This document shows positions 1-8,642 of a stretch of 64,000 nucleotides of DNA, in pieces. The notes below the pieces were generated by a model. It made no database searches. It was not told the DNA's origin and saw only the letters and a list, made by a program, of their open reading frames with translations. The stretch covers positions 62,001 to 126,000 of the forward strand of contig JAPLLG010000009.1 in the NCBI GenBank assembly GCA_026387665.1. The letters run 5' to 3'. Within the stretch, counting starts at the first letter, position 1. Each line of letters opens with the position of its first letter. Origin of the DNA: Nitrospirota bacterium (GTDB taxonomy: Bacteria > Nitrospirota > Nitrospiria > Nitrospirales > Nitrospiraceae). The position numbers were made by a program, and so were the translations under genes.

Positions 1-738
1 GAAGAGCTTGCGGCTGATCACTTGCGGGTCCGGTTTCAAGAGCCCGATGCGATCTCCATGGCGATTCTTCGTCACCTCAGTCAGCCCCAGATCGGGGAAG
101 GTGCTGTCGAACTCCACGTTCCGCGCAAAGAGCTGATAGGTCGAGCCCATCAGCGGGTTGAAGATGTCGTTGCATATGCCCGTCTGCGTGCGGAAACGGA
201 TCAGCTCGCCCCGGCAGACCTGTTTCGTGCCGACATCCTGGAAATTGGGATGGGTCTGGGGCAGCTGCATGTCCGGCCAGATTTTCAACACTGGGCCGGC
301 CTTGCCGTCGCGGCCTGTGACGTAGGATTTATAGGTCCCGTTGTTGTCGAAAAGGTTGAACTTGATGAGTTCGATCCGCTGCAGCTCTAACTCATAGAGC
401 GCGCCGTTGATCCCATGCGCATTGGGACCGATGTACTTGGCATCGGACAGAACATGGAGTGGAACTTTTGACGTGACGTCACCCGCGCCCCAGAAGTTCG
501 GCCAATCCAGCCAAGGCCCCTGACTGAATGCCACGGCACGGTCTCCTCCGAGACAACGAGCCCGCTCCTCGGGAACCTTTCCAAGGAAGCGCTCCTCCCT
601 GGTTTTTGCGACTCGCTGGATGTCGCCATGTGCCAGCACTTTCAGGCAGGCGATCCCGGACTCCACAACATCGCATCCGCTGAGCAGGCACAGCCCCGTC
701 ATGACTGCGAACATTGATGGGCGACGTATCTGTCTCAT
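1..738 (-). CDS. Haem-peroxidase-family lipoprotein, 5' part only
   Basis: The frame opens at ATG 738, eight bases after a GGAGG ribosome site, and runs without a stop off the left edge, so only the first 246 residues are visible. Residues 1-22 form a lipoprotein signal ending in LLSGC, so the mature protein is probably lipid-anchored outside the cytoplasm. From about residue 150 it has the entry segment of bacterial members of the animal haem peroxidase superfamily: a CNDIFNPLMGST stretch, then FARN, KNRHGDR, LLKPDPQVISRKLF. The haem ligand and catalytic histidine region would lie beyond the window. The substrate is unknown. The family call comes from motif memory; the lipobox and open frame are seen directly. 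Confidence 0.72.
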   Translation of the reverse strand, partial: MRQIRRPSMFAVMTGLCLLSGCDVVESGIACLKVLAHGDIQRVAKTREERFLGKVPEERARCLGGDRAVAFSQGPWLDWPNFWGAGDVTSKVPLHVLSDAKYIGPNAHGINGALYELELQRIELIKFNLFDNNGTYKSYVTGRDGKAGPVLKIWPDMQLPQTHPNFQDVGTKQVCRGELIRFRTQTGICNDIFNPLMGSTYQLFARNVEFDSTFPDLGLTEVTKNRHGDRIGLLKPDPQVISRKLF

Positions 739-1245
739 ATGCAGCCCTCCTCAAGATTGGGAAGTATTGCACGCGACATCACCGGCCCCAGGCTACGACT
801 CGGGCAACATAGAGTCAATATTCCCTAAGTGTGAATACATGCATTATCAAGTGACGGTGCTCCAGAGGGAGGGAAAGATCAGGGCTGATTCCTGTTGTGC
901 TGCGCAGCCGGCAAACAGCAGTGCGAAAACATTTGGAGGAGAAGAAGGACCTACGTTCGTGTGGTCGCTCGACCTAGCAGGCATCTTGGCGAACGGAACA
1001 TCCGCTGCCATTCTTTCGATCTTGGAAGGCGCCGACTCAACGTTGTGCCTTGCAGAGAAGCGAGAACAACATTCGAGACATTTTCCGGACTCACGATTCT
1101 CGCGTGACACCGGTCACTGGCCGATCTAGGGACCAAGAAGCTACACCTGCCTGCTATCGACGATTGAGGCCTCTGGAGTGTAAAGAGTTCAGCCGCATGT
1201 TGGCCACGGGTGCGAGCATAGGACAGTGACCAGGCAGCGCCCCTC
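739..1245. other. Intergenic, no supported gene
   Basis: Short frames occur on both strands but none has a ribosome site, recognisable domain or neighbour logic. I see no strong hairpin with a T-run and no repeat shared with the rest of the window. It holds the upstream region of the peroxidase-like lipoprotein on one side and the 3' flank of the zinc-ribbon gene on the other. Confidence 0.5.
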
Positions 1246-1608
1246 TTACGTTTCCATCATTTCCAATCGCGCATCGAATTCATGCCCGCAGGCCGTACAA
1301 CGGATACAATCCGACTCGACCGTCAACTCGTCCGCCCGGATCCCCATGCCCCCACAATCGAGACACCGAGCGAGGTGGACCCTCTGATGGTCCACGGTTT
1401 CGTATTGCGTGCCACGGAGACAATACACCGGACTCCCGTCAAGCAGCCACGAGTTCCCCGCGTTGTCGACCACCGGCAAGGTCAAATAATGATGGTTCAC
1501 GTAGTCTTCAAGCTCCTGCCGGCTGGCGAACCCGTCCTTAATCAGCTTTCCCCCCACCACCTCGTAGAGCCGGTTCTCTTTCACGATCACCTTGGTTGGA
1601 CCCATCAT
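1246..1608 (-). CDS. Small zinc-ribbon protein
   Basis: Product of 120 residues. The start is one of two adjacent ATGs (1608 or 1605) behind a GGGAGGT ribosome site; a longer frame upstream lacks such a site. The N-terminal half is a short globular region. The C-terminal half carries two CxxC pairs (CLDCGG and CIRCTACG) about 20 residues apart, the spacing of a zinc ribbon. No catalytic motif is visible, and the function is unknown; it may bind nucleic acid or act as an adaptor. It is followed on the opposite side by a CBS-domain gene in the same direction, about 100 bases away, so co-transcription is possible. Confidence 0.7.
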   Translation of the reverse strand: MMGPTKVIVKENRLYEVVGGKLIKDGFASRQELEDYVNHHYLTLPVVDNAGNSWLLDGSPVYCLRGTQYETVDHQRVHLARCLDCGGMGIRADELTVESDCIRCTACGHEFDARLEMMET

Positions 1609-1707
1609 GCACCTCCCGTTCTGATAGGAGCGTATGGCTAGAAAGCAGATGGCATGAACAAGAAACGTATCTCGCCAGACGAACGGCACTTCACGAGCGA
1701 CGTGTTG

Positions 1708-2481
1708 TCAAACGACACCCGAGTAGTATCGGAGAATGTTGCTCACGGAAATGACCCCGATGATCGCCCCATCTTGCGTCACGGCCAGATGGCGGGTGGC
1801 CTGCTCCTTCATCATGCGCACGGCGTCGATAATCGGCCGATCACCTTCTATCGCCACCACCGGCGTCCGCATGCAGATTTTGACAAGGGTCGTATTGGGA
1901 TCCAGCCCCTTGGCCACCACCTCGCGGGCCAGGATAGAGTCTGTGATGAAGCCCACGTAGGACTGGCTATCCGTCACGAGGAGCGAACCCAGCTTCCATT
2001 GCTGCATCAACTGCCCCGCTTCTCGCAGGCTGGCATCCTGAGACACATTCCGAATGTCGAAGGACATGTGTTCGGCGACCTGGGGGCCGGTGAGGACCTG
2101 CCGACTGGTCTTGTGCTTCTTGGGTTCGGCGGATCGGCGCGCCTCCAGTTCCGAGATACAGGTTTCCAATACCCGGCTGCGCTGCAAGAGGCTTTGGCGC
2201 AGGCTATCCATGCCCGTGCCCTCCGGCGCCTCGTCCGGCATATTCACCAATCCAGCGGCCTCGCCCACCTCTGCATATTCATAGGCCTCCAACAACTCGG
2301 AGGTCTCCCCGAGAAGATCGGCAATCATACGCTCTGTTTCCAGGTCGAACTCATCCAGGCTGCGCGTGGGCGTGCCCTTGCCCAGGAACGGAGCGAACCC
2401 GGCGAGCTGCTTTCGCAGCTGCTCGATGCTCCGGTCCAGAGAGACCCGTAGTTTCTTGGGAGTGGTGCGCGTCGTGTCCAT
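1708..2481 (-). CDS. CBS-domain pair protein
   Basis: Protein of 257 residues starting at ATG 2481 behind AGGAGGTGCC. Residues 1-125 are predicted mainly helical and charged, without a recognisable domain. Residues 130-257 form a tandem CBS pair (a Bateman module): VAEHMSFDIRNVSQDASLREA opens the first repeat, and ICMRTPVVAIEG followed by HLAVTQDGAIIGVISVSN belongs to the second. CBS pairs usually bind adenine nucleotides and regulate a partner activity; no enzyme domain is fused here, so the regulated partner is unknown. The zinc-ribbon gene lies just downstream in the same orientation. A second, unrelated CBS protein is encoded at 63014. Confidence 0.85.
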   Translation of the reverse strand: MDTTRTTPKKLRVSLDRSIEQLRKQLAGFAPFLGKGTPTRSLDEFDLETERMIADLLGETSELLEAYEYAEVGEAAGLVNMPDEAPEGTGMDSLRQSLLQRSRVLETCISELEARRSAEPKKHKTSRQVLTGPQVAEHMSFDIRNVSQDASLREAGQLMQQWKLGSLLVTDSQSYVGFITDSILAREVVAKGLDPNTTLVKICMRTPVVAIEGDRPIIDAVRMMKEQATRHLAVTQDGAIIGVISVSNILRYYSGVV

Positions 2482-2764
2482 GGCACCTCCTAATGATAAT
2501 GGCTGAGAATGGCAAATCTTACCTCCGCTCGATCAGCAAGGGCAAGCGACCGGCAGGAGAAGCACCAGACGCACTGATGCAGCGGAATGTGCCCTTGAGG
2601 TTGCGCCGGGACAGAGGACACAGTCGGACGACTCGGTGCAGAGCATGCCAACCTTCCATCAGGCGAAATCACCCCACTCAACCTGGCCACTCGCGTGAAG
2701 GTCACCAGCCCCTCACGGCCCAACTGATGTGGTTTCGCGGGCCGGACCCGCTTAGGGGGCAAGG

Positions 2765-4105
2765 TCAGCGGAGAAAGAGGAACCAGAGGTAGACTGCGCT
2801 CATGAGGACCGACCCGATCATGACGGGAAACCCGAGCTTGAAGAACTGCCAGAAAGAGATGGGATAGCCGGCTCTGCGCGCCATATCCACGATCACGACG
2901 TTCGCGCTCGCGCCGATGATCGTGCCGTTCCCTCCCAGGCACGCGCCCAGCGCCAGAGCCCACCAGAGGGGAAGGATGTCCGGCTGATGCACCAGGGTGG
3001 CATAGTCCGTAATCTCGGGATGCAGCGAGCGGGCGAGGTCCACGATCAACGGATTCATCGCCGCGACATAGGGAATGTTATCCACCAGGGCCGAGAGGAT
3101 GGCCGATCCCCAGAGCACTGCCATCGTCGATCCCGCAAGGTTCCCTTGCGTTACCGCGACCAACTGATCGGCCAGATAGCGAATCACGCCGACCTTGACC
3201 AAGCCGCCGACCAGCACGAACAACCCGATAAAAAAGAAGATAGTTTTCCATTCGACATCGGTGAGATAGGACAGTTCCTCGCCATCCTCCGGCTTCCGTC
3301 TCGCATGCCCGAGCAACATGAACAGGCTCGCGCCAAGAAGCGCGATCGTGGCCGGCTCAAGATGAATGAGCGAATGGACGCAGAACCCCACGTTCACGAT
3401 CCCCAACAGCCAGAGACAACGGTACAGGAAGGGCCGATCGACAATGGCCTCTCGCGAGTTCAAGGCCAGCACCGCCGTTCGGAGATGCGGCAACACGGTC
3501 ATCTTTCGCCCGAAAATGACCCACAGCGCCGCCACAAATACAGCCAGGATCAACAACGCGATGGGACCCAAGACCGCCAGAAAGTCGAGATAGCCCAACT
3601 CCGCCTTGCTGGCGATCATAATGTTGGGCGGATCGCCGACCAGCGTCGCGGTCCCGCCGATGTTCGACGCCAGCGCCTCGGTAATCAGAAAGGCAATGGG
3701 ATTGAGTTCCAACCGCTTGGTAATGGCCAACGTAACCGGCGCCATGAGCAGCACGGTGGTGACGTTATCGAGCATGGCCGAGAGGCCGGCCGTCAGCAGG
3801 GCCAGCAGCACCAGCAGACGGAACGGCTTCGCGTCGGCCCGCTGCGCCGCCCAGATGGCCAAGACCTCGAAGAGACCGGTCTCCCGGACAATGTTCACGA
3901 TCACCATCATCCCGATCAGCAGAAACACGACGCCGTAATCGATGCCGAACTCATGGGAGTAGAAGGCCTCGTCTTGCGACACCACGCCCAGCCCAATCAT
4001 CACCGCCGCCCCGAACAATGCCACAATCGTCTTGTGGATCCGCTCGGTCATGATGACTAAGTAGCACACACCGAAAATAAGCAGGGCCACAGACACAGAA
4101 GACAT
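2765..4105 (-). CDS. ArsB/NhaD superfamily permease
   Basis: Protein of 446 residues with about eleven hydrophobic segments, an inner-membrane ion transporter of the ArsB/NhaD (SLC13-like, P-protein) group. Supporting features are the paired amphipathic signatures LSAMLDNVTTVLLMAP near residue 110 and LSALVDNIPYVAAMNP near residue 335, each with the conserved D-N pair in a broken helix, plus GGTATLVGDPPNIM and GGNGTIIGASANVV. Members move arsenite, Na+/H+ or organic anions, and the sequence alone does not settle which. Arsenite export in this window is better assigned to Acr3 at 9056, so a sodium/proton or anion role is more likely. It stands alone in its transcription direction after a 283-base gap. 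Confidence 0.85.
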   Translation of the reverse strand: MSSVSVALLIFGVCYLVIMTERIHKTIVALFGAAVMIGLGVVSQDEAFYSHEFGIDYGVVFLLIGMMVIVNIVRETGLFEVLAIWAAQRADAKPFRLLVLLALLTAGLSAMLDNVTTVLLMAPVTLAITKRLELNPIAFLITEALASNIGGTATLVGDPPNIMIASKAELGYLDFLAVLGPIALLILAVFVAALWVIFGRKMTVLPHLRTAVLALNSREAIVDRPFLYRCLWLLGIVNVGFCVHSLIHLEPATIALLGASLFMLLGHARRKPEDGEELSYLTDVEWKTIFFFIGLFVLVGGLVKVGVIRYLADQLVAVTQGNLAGSTMAVLWGSAILSALVDNIPYVAAMNPLIVDLARSLHPEITDYATLVHQPDILPLWWALALGACLGGNGTIIGASANVVIVDMARRAGYPISFWQFFKLGFPVMIGSVLMSAVYLWFLFLR

Positions 4106-4200
4106 GCCATTCCCCTTGTCGCGTAAACAATACCACTGAGCGAAAGCCTCTCACGCATTATCGGGAGACCGCCACTACAATGCAATGAAAGTCGTGTAAC

Positions 4201-4365
4201 AGGATGCCCCAAAAGGCCGCCAGCTTCGTTCTCGCAAATCGTGAAAGGTAAGACGTGAAAGGTGAAACGTGGGGAGGCAGGCCTTTCTTCCTCCGAAACC
4301 TTTCACGTTTTACGTTTCACATTTCACGAACGCCCAAAACAGCCTTTTTGAGCAACCTGCGCAAA
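4201..4365. repeat. Two half-copies of the 120-bp repeat around a palindrome
   Basis: Bases 4201-4236 match, in reverse orientation, the right end of the repeat at 31222, 55551 and 57521 (conserved core GCCAGCTTCGTTCTCGC). Bases 4329-4365 match the outer end of the same repeat in the other orientation (AGCCTTTTTGAGCAACCTGC). Between them sits a different repeat (4241-4320). The 399-base gap 4106-4504 holds these repeats and no supported gene. Confidence 0.7.
4241..4320. repeat. Inverted repeat built from GTGAAACGT units
   Basis: Left arm 4241-4263 and the reverse complement of right arm 4298-4320 match at all but two of 23 positions; both are strings of GTGAAA(C/G)GT-like units. Related units occur at 49962, 52952 and 55282, always between genes. 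Function unknown; it could fold into a hairpin between the convergent-free gap of the permease and methyltransferase genes. Confidence 0.8.
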
Positions 4366-4504
4366 GGACTCCTCTTGCCCTAGACATGCAGACCCGTGGA
4401 GCCTTGCCACGTTGATTCGCTTCGCTGGTCCCGCTACGATGACCGTCCTGGGAAGGGTGCCTCGACAGCCCCTGAACCGTTCACGCAGGCAAGGAGGAAT
4501 CCTG

Positions 4505-5362
4505 ATGCCCCCACCGACCGCGCAACAGATCATCGAAGCCCAACGTCAGGATTGGAATCGTGTGGCCGGTGGCTGGGAGAAGTGGGACCACTTCTTCGAG
4601 CAGAACCTGGCCTGCCTCAATCACCGGCTCGTCGCGGATGCGCGGCTGCGAGCCGGTCAGCATGTGCTCGATCTCGGGTCCGGCACCGGCTATCCGGCCC
4701 TGCTCGCCGCGCAGGTCGTCGGACCGCAAGGCAGCGTGATCGGCATCGACGTGGCCGAATCCATGCTGGCTGTCGCAGGCCGCAAAGCGAAAACGCTCGG
4801 TCTGGCAAACGTGACCTTTCACGCCGGAGATGTGACGACGCTTCCGTTCGGAGCCGGTTCGTTCGACGCGGTGACCAGCCGCTTCTGTTTGATGTTTCTC
4901 CCTCACATTCCCAAGACCGCCGCAGAGATTGCGCGGGTCCTGAAACCGGGCGGCTGGCTCGCCGCAGCAGTCTGGTCCGCGCCGGACAAAAATCCCTCCC
5001 TCCTCCTGCCCATGAACGTGATCAAGCAGTTCCTCGACCTGCCGCAGCCGGACCAGAGCGCCCCAGGCATTTTCCGGCTCGCCAAGCCTGGCGATCTCGC
5101 CGGTATGCTGCAACAGGCCGGCCTGACAGACCTCATGGAGCAGGAGTTTCTCGCCGAATGGTCCTACCCTTCGGCGGAGGACTACTATCGAAGCCTGATG
5201 GACATTGCCGCGCCAATCCAGAATCTCCTGGCGCAACTGACGCCGCAGCAACAGCGAGAAGCCGAGCAGAAGATCGTTGCCGCAGCCGAGGAATATCGGA
5301 GAGGCACAGCCCTGGCATTCCCCTTCGCAGCCCGCATGGTCGCGGCACGCAAACCTCTGTGA
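4505..5362 (+). CDS. Class I SAM-dependent methyltransferase
   Basis: Protein of 285 residues. ATG 4505 follows AAGGAGG by seven bases; the frame continues upstream but without a better start. The Rossmann methyltransferase core is clear: motif I VLDLGSGTGYPALLAA near residue 55, an acidic end of strand 2 (VIGIDVAESML), motif II/III region HAGDVTTLPFGAGSFDAV, and post-motif VLKPGGWLAAAVW. This is the UbiE/Methyltransf_11 type. The C-terminal third probably forms the substrate site and gives no clue to the acceptor. It lies upstream of, and separate from, the arsenic methylation genes, so an arsenic role is not implied. Confidence 0.85.
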   Translation: MPPPTAQQIIEAQRQDWNRVAGGWEKWDHFFEQNLACLNHRLVADARLRAGQHVLDLGSGTGYPALLAAQVVGPQGSVIGIDVAESMLAVAGRKAKTLGLANVTFHAGDVTTLPFGAGSFDAVTSRFCLMFLPHIPKTAAEIARVLKPGGWLAAAVWSAPDKNPSLLLPMNVIKQFLDLPQPDQSAPGIFRLAKPGDLAGMLQQAGLTDLMEQEFLAEWSYPSAEDYYRSLMDIAAPIQNLLAQLTPQQQREAEQKIVAAAEEYRRGTALAFPFAARMVAARKPL

Positions 5363-5385
5363 ACAACTCCGGCCCGAAACTATGG

Positions 5386-5391
5386 TAGGCT
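5386..5391 (+). promoter_or_regulatory. Extended -10 box five bases before a GTG start
   Basis: TGG precedes TAGGCT, which is followed by five bases and then GTG 5397. The same 11-mer (TGGTAGGCTGC) with the same spacing stands before rlmN at 25943. No convincing -35 is seen here. Confidence 0.5.
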
Positions 5392-5396
5392 GCGTT

Positions 5397-5897
5397 GTGA
5401 CTCGCGCATTCCCCCTATTCAGCGGTTCGCTAGTCCGGCGCTGGCTCCTGGCAGGATTGATCGCCTGTCTGTCCTCTCAGACTGCCTGGGCCGATGTGCC
5501 GCGCCTGCCTGCGACTCTGTGGCAGAACGCGCCCGAACAGGCGCCCCTCCCGCGGAAGCCCTGGATCATCCACGACCGGGCCATCGCCTTGAACCTCCCA
5601 TCGCTGCTGACCCTGAAAGATGCGGCGGCCAGGCCACACACTCCCCTCTTCATCGAACTCTTCAATGGTCTCCGCTATGAGTTGGCGATCGACTCCACCA
5701 TCTCCCGCAGCAACGACTCAGCCGTGGTGCGAGGGCTCCTCAAACACAGCGATCACGGGGACTTTATTTTCTATATCAATGGCACCGTGATGGCCGCCAC
5801 CATCCACGTCGGGCATCGCCTCTTCAAAGTCGAACATGTGGCCAACGGCCGCCACCGATTATTGGAACTGAATCCCGCGAAACTCCCTCCGGACTAG
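5397..5897 (+). CDS. Secreted protein resembling a metalloprotease propeptide
   Basis: Start GTG 5397 is preferred over ATG 5382 because 5382 lies before the -10-like box, while 5397 sits five bases after it, as in rlmN. This gives 166 residues with a typical signal peptide (basic start, hydrophobic LLAGLIACL, cleavage after AWA). The mature part, about 130 residues, is beta-rich and resembles the propeptide-like domain found before bacterial M12-type zinc metallopeptidases (the GDFIFYINGTVMAATIHVG region followed by LLELNPAKLPPD). The catalytic domain with its HExxH motif is absent and not encoded nearby. It may be an inhibitor-like or binding domain that stands alone. It ends 15 bases before the next gene. 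Confidence 0.6.
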   Translation: MTRAFPLFSGSLVRRWLLAGLIACLSSQTAWADVPRLPATLWQNAPEQAPLPRKPWIIHDRAIALNLPSLLTLKDAAARPHTPLFIELFNGLRYELAIDSTISRSNDSAVVRGLLKHSDHGDFIFYINGTVMAATIHVGHRLFKVEHVANGRHRLLELNPAKLPPD

Positions 5898-5912
5898 CCA
5901 CGGCGAAAGCCC

Positions 5913-6296
5913 ATGATGTACCCCCTCCTAGCCAATCTGACCCTCATTGTTCACCTGGCATTCGTGGCCTTCGTCCTGTTCGGCGGGCTGCTCGTGCTGA
6001 AGTGGCGCTGGATCGCCTGGCTGCACCTGCCTGCTGCAACCTGGGGCGCGGTCGTCGAATTCACCGGCTGGATCTGTCCCCTCACGCCGCTGGAACATTG
6101 GCTGCGCGCGCAGGCAGGAGAAGCCTCCTCTCGTTCCGACTCCCTGGTACAATATCTCCTGCCGGCGCTCTATCCCTCCGGCCTCACGAGGGAGATTCAG
6201 ATTCTACTCGGGATGCTGGTCTTGGCGGTGAACCTCGCGATCTATGGCTGGCTCTGGCACCGCACCAGCGTGAAGACAACGCGAGGCGCGAAGTAG
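5913..6296 (+). CDS. DUF2784 membrane protein
   Basis: Protein of 127 residues with four hydrophobic segments (about residues 5-28, 35-55 as a re-entrant or short segment, 80-100 and 103-120). The pattern of an aromatic W-rich second segment (WIAWLHLPAATWGAVVEFTGWICPLTPLE) and a following LEHWLR is typical of the DUF2784 family of small inner-membrane proteins, whose function is not known. It begins 15 bases after the preceding secreted protein, suggesting one transcript, and is followed by a 110-base gap before arsM. Confidence 0.8.
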   Translation: MMYPLLANLTLIVHLAFVAFVLFGGLLVLKWRWIAWLHLPAATWGAVVEFTGWICPLTPLEHWLRAQAGEASSRSDSLVQYLLPALYPSGLTREIQILLGMLVLAVNLAIYGWLWHRTSVKTTRGAK

Positions 6297-6326
6297 GACG
6301 ATTCATCTTGTTCGGCAGACCTGCGG

Positions 6327-6332
6327 TATAAA
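6327..6332 (+). promoter_or_regulatory. arsM: Possible -10 box for the arsM-arsS transcript
   Basis: TATAAA lies 74 bases before the arsM start. The -35 region 17 bases upstream is poor (CATCTT). No copy of the ATCAA-N6-TTGAT operator seen around arsR is present here, so arsM-arsS may not be under direct ArsR control. Confidence 0.35.
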
Positions 6333-6405
6333 GAGATATTGACCTGGTTGTCCGGTCTTGATAGAGGAACGGGTCCGCGCATGTTCATTCGATTGTGAGG
6401 ATTCT

Positions 6406-7593
6406 ATGCCAATGGATGAGATTACCCAAAAAGTCAGCGATCGTTATGCCAAGGCCGCGTCGACGGGCGAACAGATGTGTTGCCCGACCAGTTACGATAT
6501 GGCCAATCTCCAATCCTTCATCCCCGAAGAGGTCCTCAAGATTTCCTATGGCTGCGGAACGCCGGCCGGGCTGAAGACCGTCTCCCAGGGAGAAACCGTG
6601 CTGGACATCGGGTCCGGCGGCGGGATCGATTGTTTCGAAGCCTCCCGGCTCGTCGGCCCCACCGGCCACGTCATCGGGATCGACATGACCGACACAATGC
6701 TGGCCATCGCCAGAAAGAATGCCCCCCTCGTCGCGGCCAATCTTGGCTATCCTCTGTCCAACGTCGAGTTTCGCAAAGGGATGGCGGATGCGATGCCGGT
6801 GGAGGAGGGGACGGTCGATTTGATCATCTCCAATTGCGTGATCAACCTGGCGCCGGATAAACGGAGGGTCTTCCGGGAAATGTTTCGCGTGGCCAAGTCG
6901 GGCGGGAGGTTCACGATCTCCGATATCGTGGCAGATCAACCGGTGCCGCAATATTTAATCCATGATACGGAAAAATGGGGCGACTGCCTCTCCGGGGCCC
7001 TGACGCTCGCAGACTATATCGCGGGGCTGGCGGGAGCCGGCTTCCTGGGCATTCACCTGATCACGTCCTCGCCCTGGCAGGTGATCGACGGCATTCACTT
7101 CTTCTCCGTCACCTTAACCGGCTATAAACTTCCCGCCGAGGCGCCGGTCTCACCTGTTCGTTATGCCACGCTCCGCGGACCCTTCAGCCGGGTGGTCGAT
7201 GAACTGGGCACGACCTATTTCCGAGGCGTACCCCAGCCGATCACGCCGGACGTTGTCGGCCTCTTAAGCCTGGCTCCGTTGGCTGCGCACTTTGTCCTGT
7301 CCCCCGACCAGGTCAGGCTGGATCAAACCGATGGCCGATGGACTGCGGTTTGTCCGCCAGAGGCCTCCTGCCTCTGGCAAGGGCACTTCGCCCTGCTCGC
7401 AGGGCCCTTCGCCGAAGCAGCCGACGACGATCACCATCTCTATCGCCGGGGTGAACCGGTGGAGATTTGCGACAAGACACTCGCCGTATTAGCGACAACA
7501 GGCTATGAACCCCATTTCGCGATCATCAATCGCGCGGGCCGGAGCGTCAGCGGTGAAGCTGTGACCTGCGCACCAGATGGGAGCTGCTGCTGA
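6406..7593 (+). CDS. arsM: Arsenite methyltransferase-like protein ArsM
   Basis: Protein of 395 residues from ATG 6406 (GAGGA site); a TTG 48 bases upstream is less likely. The N-terminal two thirds match ArsM: CCPTSYD near residue 23, YGCGTPAGL near residue 47, motif I VLDIGSGGGIDCFEA, IGIDMTDTMLAIAR, and ISNCVINLAPDKRRVFREMFRVAKSGG with the conserved NCVINL cysteine. The cysteine pairs in these places are the arsenite-binding residues in characterised members, which make mono-, di- and trimethylated arsenic from arsenite and SAM. A C-terminal extension of about 150 residues ends in a Cys-rich tail (CAPDGSCC) and is of unknown role. It ends three bases before arsS, so the two are probably co-translated. 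Confidence 0.85.
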   Translation: MPMDEITQKVSDRYAKAASTGEQMCCPTSYDMANLQSFIPEEVLKISYGCGTPAGLKTVSQGETVLDIGSGGGIDCFEASRLVGPTGHVIGIDMTDTMLAIARKNAPLVAANLGYPLSNVEFRKGMADAMPVEEGTVDLIISNCVINLAPDKRRVFREMFRVAKSGGRFTISDIVADQPVPQYLIHDTEKWGDCLSGALTLADYIAGLAGAGFLGIHLITSSPWQVIDGIHFFSVTLTGYKLPAEAPVSPVRYATLRGPFSRVVDELGTTYFRGVPQPITPDVVGLLSLAPLAAHFVLSPDQVRLDQTDGRWTAVCPPEASCLWQGHFALLAGPFAEAADDDHHLYRRGEPVEICDKTLAVLATTGYEPHFAIINRAGRSVSGEAVTCAPDGSCC

Positions 7594-7596
7594 GGC

Positions 7597-8637
7597 ATGG
7601 CTCTGACCCTGCTGGGACAACAGAATCCCCTCGCCTCCCCCACGGAACAATTGAAGATTCTCAGGGAGACCACGAGCTGTCCCCCCTTCGAGTCACAACT
7701 CGATCGAGTCGGCCTGCTCCCCCTCCGCGCCACCGGGATCACGGTCTTTCAAATCAATGTCGGCAAGCTCTGCAATCAGACCTGTCGGCACTGCCATGTC
7801 GATGCGGGACCGGACCGGACCGAAAGCATGTCCCTCGAAACGGCGGAGCAATGCATCAGGGCTCTCGCGAAGACCGATATTCCTACCGTCGATATCACGG
7901 GCGGAGCGCCGGAACTGAATCCCAACTTCCGCTGGCTGGTCGAGCAGGCTCATTCCCTCGGTCGGCATGTGCTGGATCGCTGCAACCTCTCCGTGCTGCT
8001 GCTTCCGTCACAGGCGGATCTGGGCGAGTTCCTGGCTAGACATCGCGTGGAAGTGGTCGCCTCGCTCCCCTCCTATCAAGCGGGGCAAACCGACGCGCAG
8101 CGAGGAGAAGGCATCTTTGAAAAATCGATCGAAGCCCTGCGGCTGCTCAATCGGCTTGGCTATGGCCAGCCTGACAGCGGGCTCTCGTTGAATCTCGTCT
8201 ACAATCCGACAGGGGCCTTTCTTCCGCCGAAGCAGGAGGCCATCGAAGCACAGTTCCGGAAAGAACTTCTGGCTCGGCAGGGAGTCTCGTTCAACCACCT
8301 CTATACGATCACCAACATGCCGATCAGCCGGTTTCTTGAGTTTCTCCTGGAGAGCGGCAACTACGAGCAGTATATGGAACGGTTGGCCAACGCCTTCAAT
8401 CCCGTTGCCGCGGCCAACGTGATGTGCCGTCACATAATTTCAGTGAGTTGGGATGGCAGACTCTACGACTGCGACTTCAACCAGATGCTGGATCTACCGG
8501 TTAACCAGACGGCGCTGGCCCATATCCGAGACTTCGACCCGGTTCAACTCGCCCAGCGCCAGATCGTCACAAACAACCATTGCTACGGCTGCACTGCCGG
8601 GGCCGGTTCGTCTTGCGGCGGGGCTGTCACGGTGTAA
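7597..8637 (+). CDS. arsS: Arsenosugar biosynthesis radical SAM protein ArsS
   Basis: Protein of 346 residues. A radical SAM [4Fe-4S] motif CNQTCRHC lies near residue 58 in a TIM-barrel core (VDITGGAPELNP follows the cluster). The C-terminal end has the family tail HCYGCTAGAGSSCGGA, probably ligating an auxiliary cluster. ArsS-type proteins are linked with ArsM to transfer the deoxyadenosyl group onto dimethylated arsenic, giving the precursor of oxo-arsenosugars. It follows arsM by three bases. It ends only five bases from the end of convergent arsC. The family call is firm; that this strain makes arsenosugars is inference. Confidence 0.9.
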   Translation: MALTLLGQQNPLASPTEQLKILRETTSCPPFESQLDRVGLLPLRATGITVFQINVGKLCNQTCRHCHVDAGPDRTESMSLETAEQCIRALAKTDIPTVDITGGAPELNPNFRWLVEQAHSLGRHVLDRCNLSVLLLPSQADLGEFLARHRVEVVASLPSYQAGQTDAQRGEGIFEKSIEALRLLNRLGYGQPDSGLSLNLVYNPTGAFLPPKQEAIEAQFRKELLARQGVSFNHLYTITNMPISRFLEFLLESGNYEQYMERLANAFNPVAAANVMCRHIISVSWDGRLYDCDFNQMLDLPVNQTALAHIRDFDPVQLAQRQIVTNNHCYGCTAGAGSSCGGAVTV

Positions 8638-8642
8638 TCCCG

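Noticed and set aside
22-390. 122-residue plus-strand frame at the left edge
   Set aside because: It is antisense to the lipoprotein, whose signal peptide, ribosome site and family motifs are stronger evidence.
620-1129. 169-residue plus-strand frame
   Set aside because: It overlaps the 5' end of the lipoprotein gene antisense, has no ribosome site and no family resemblance.
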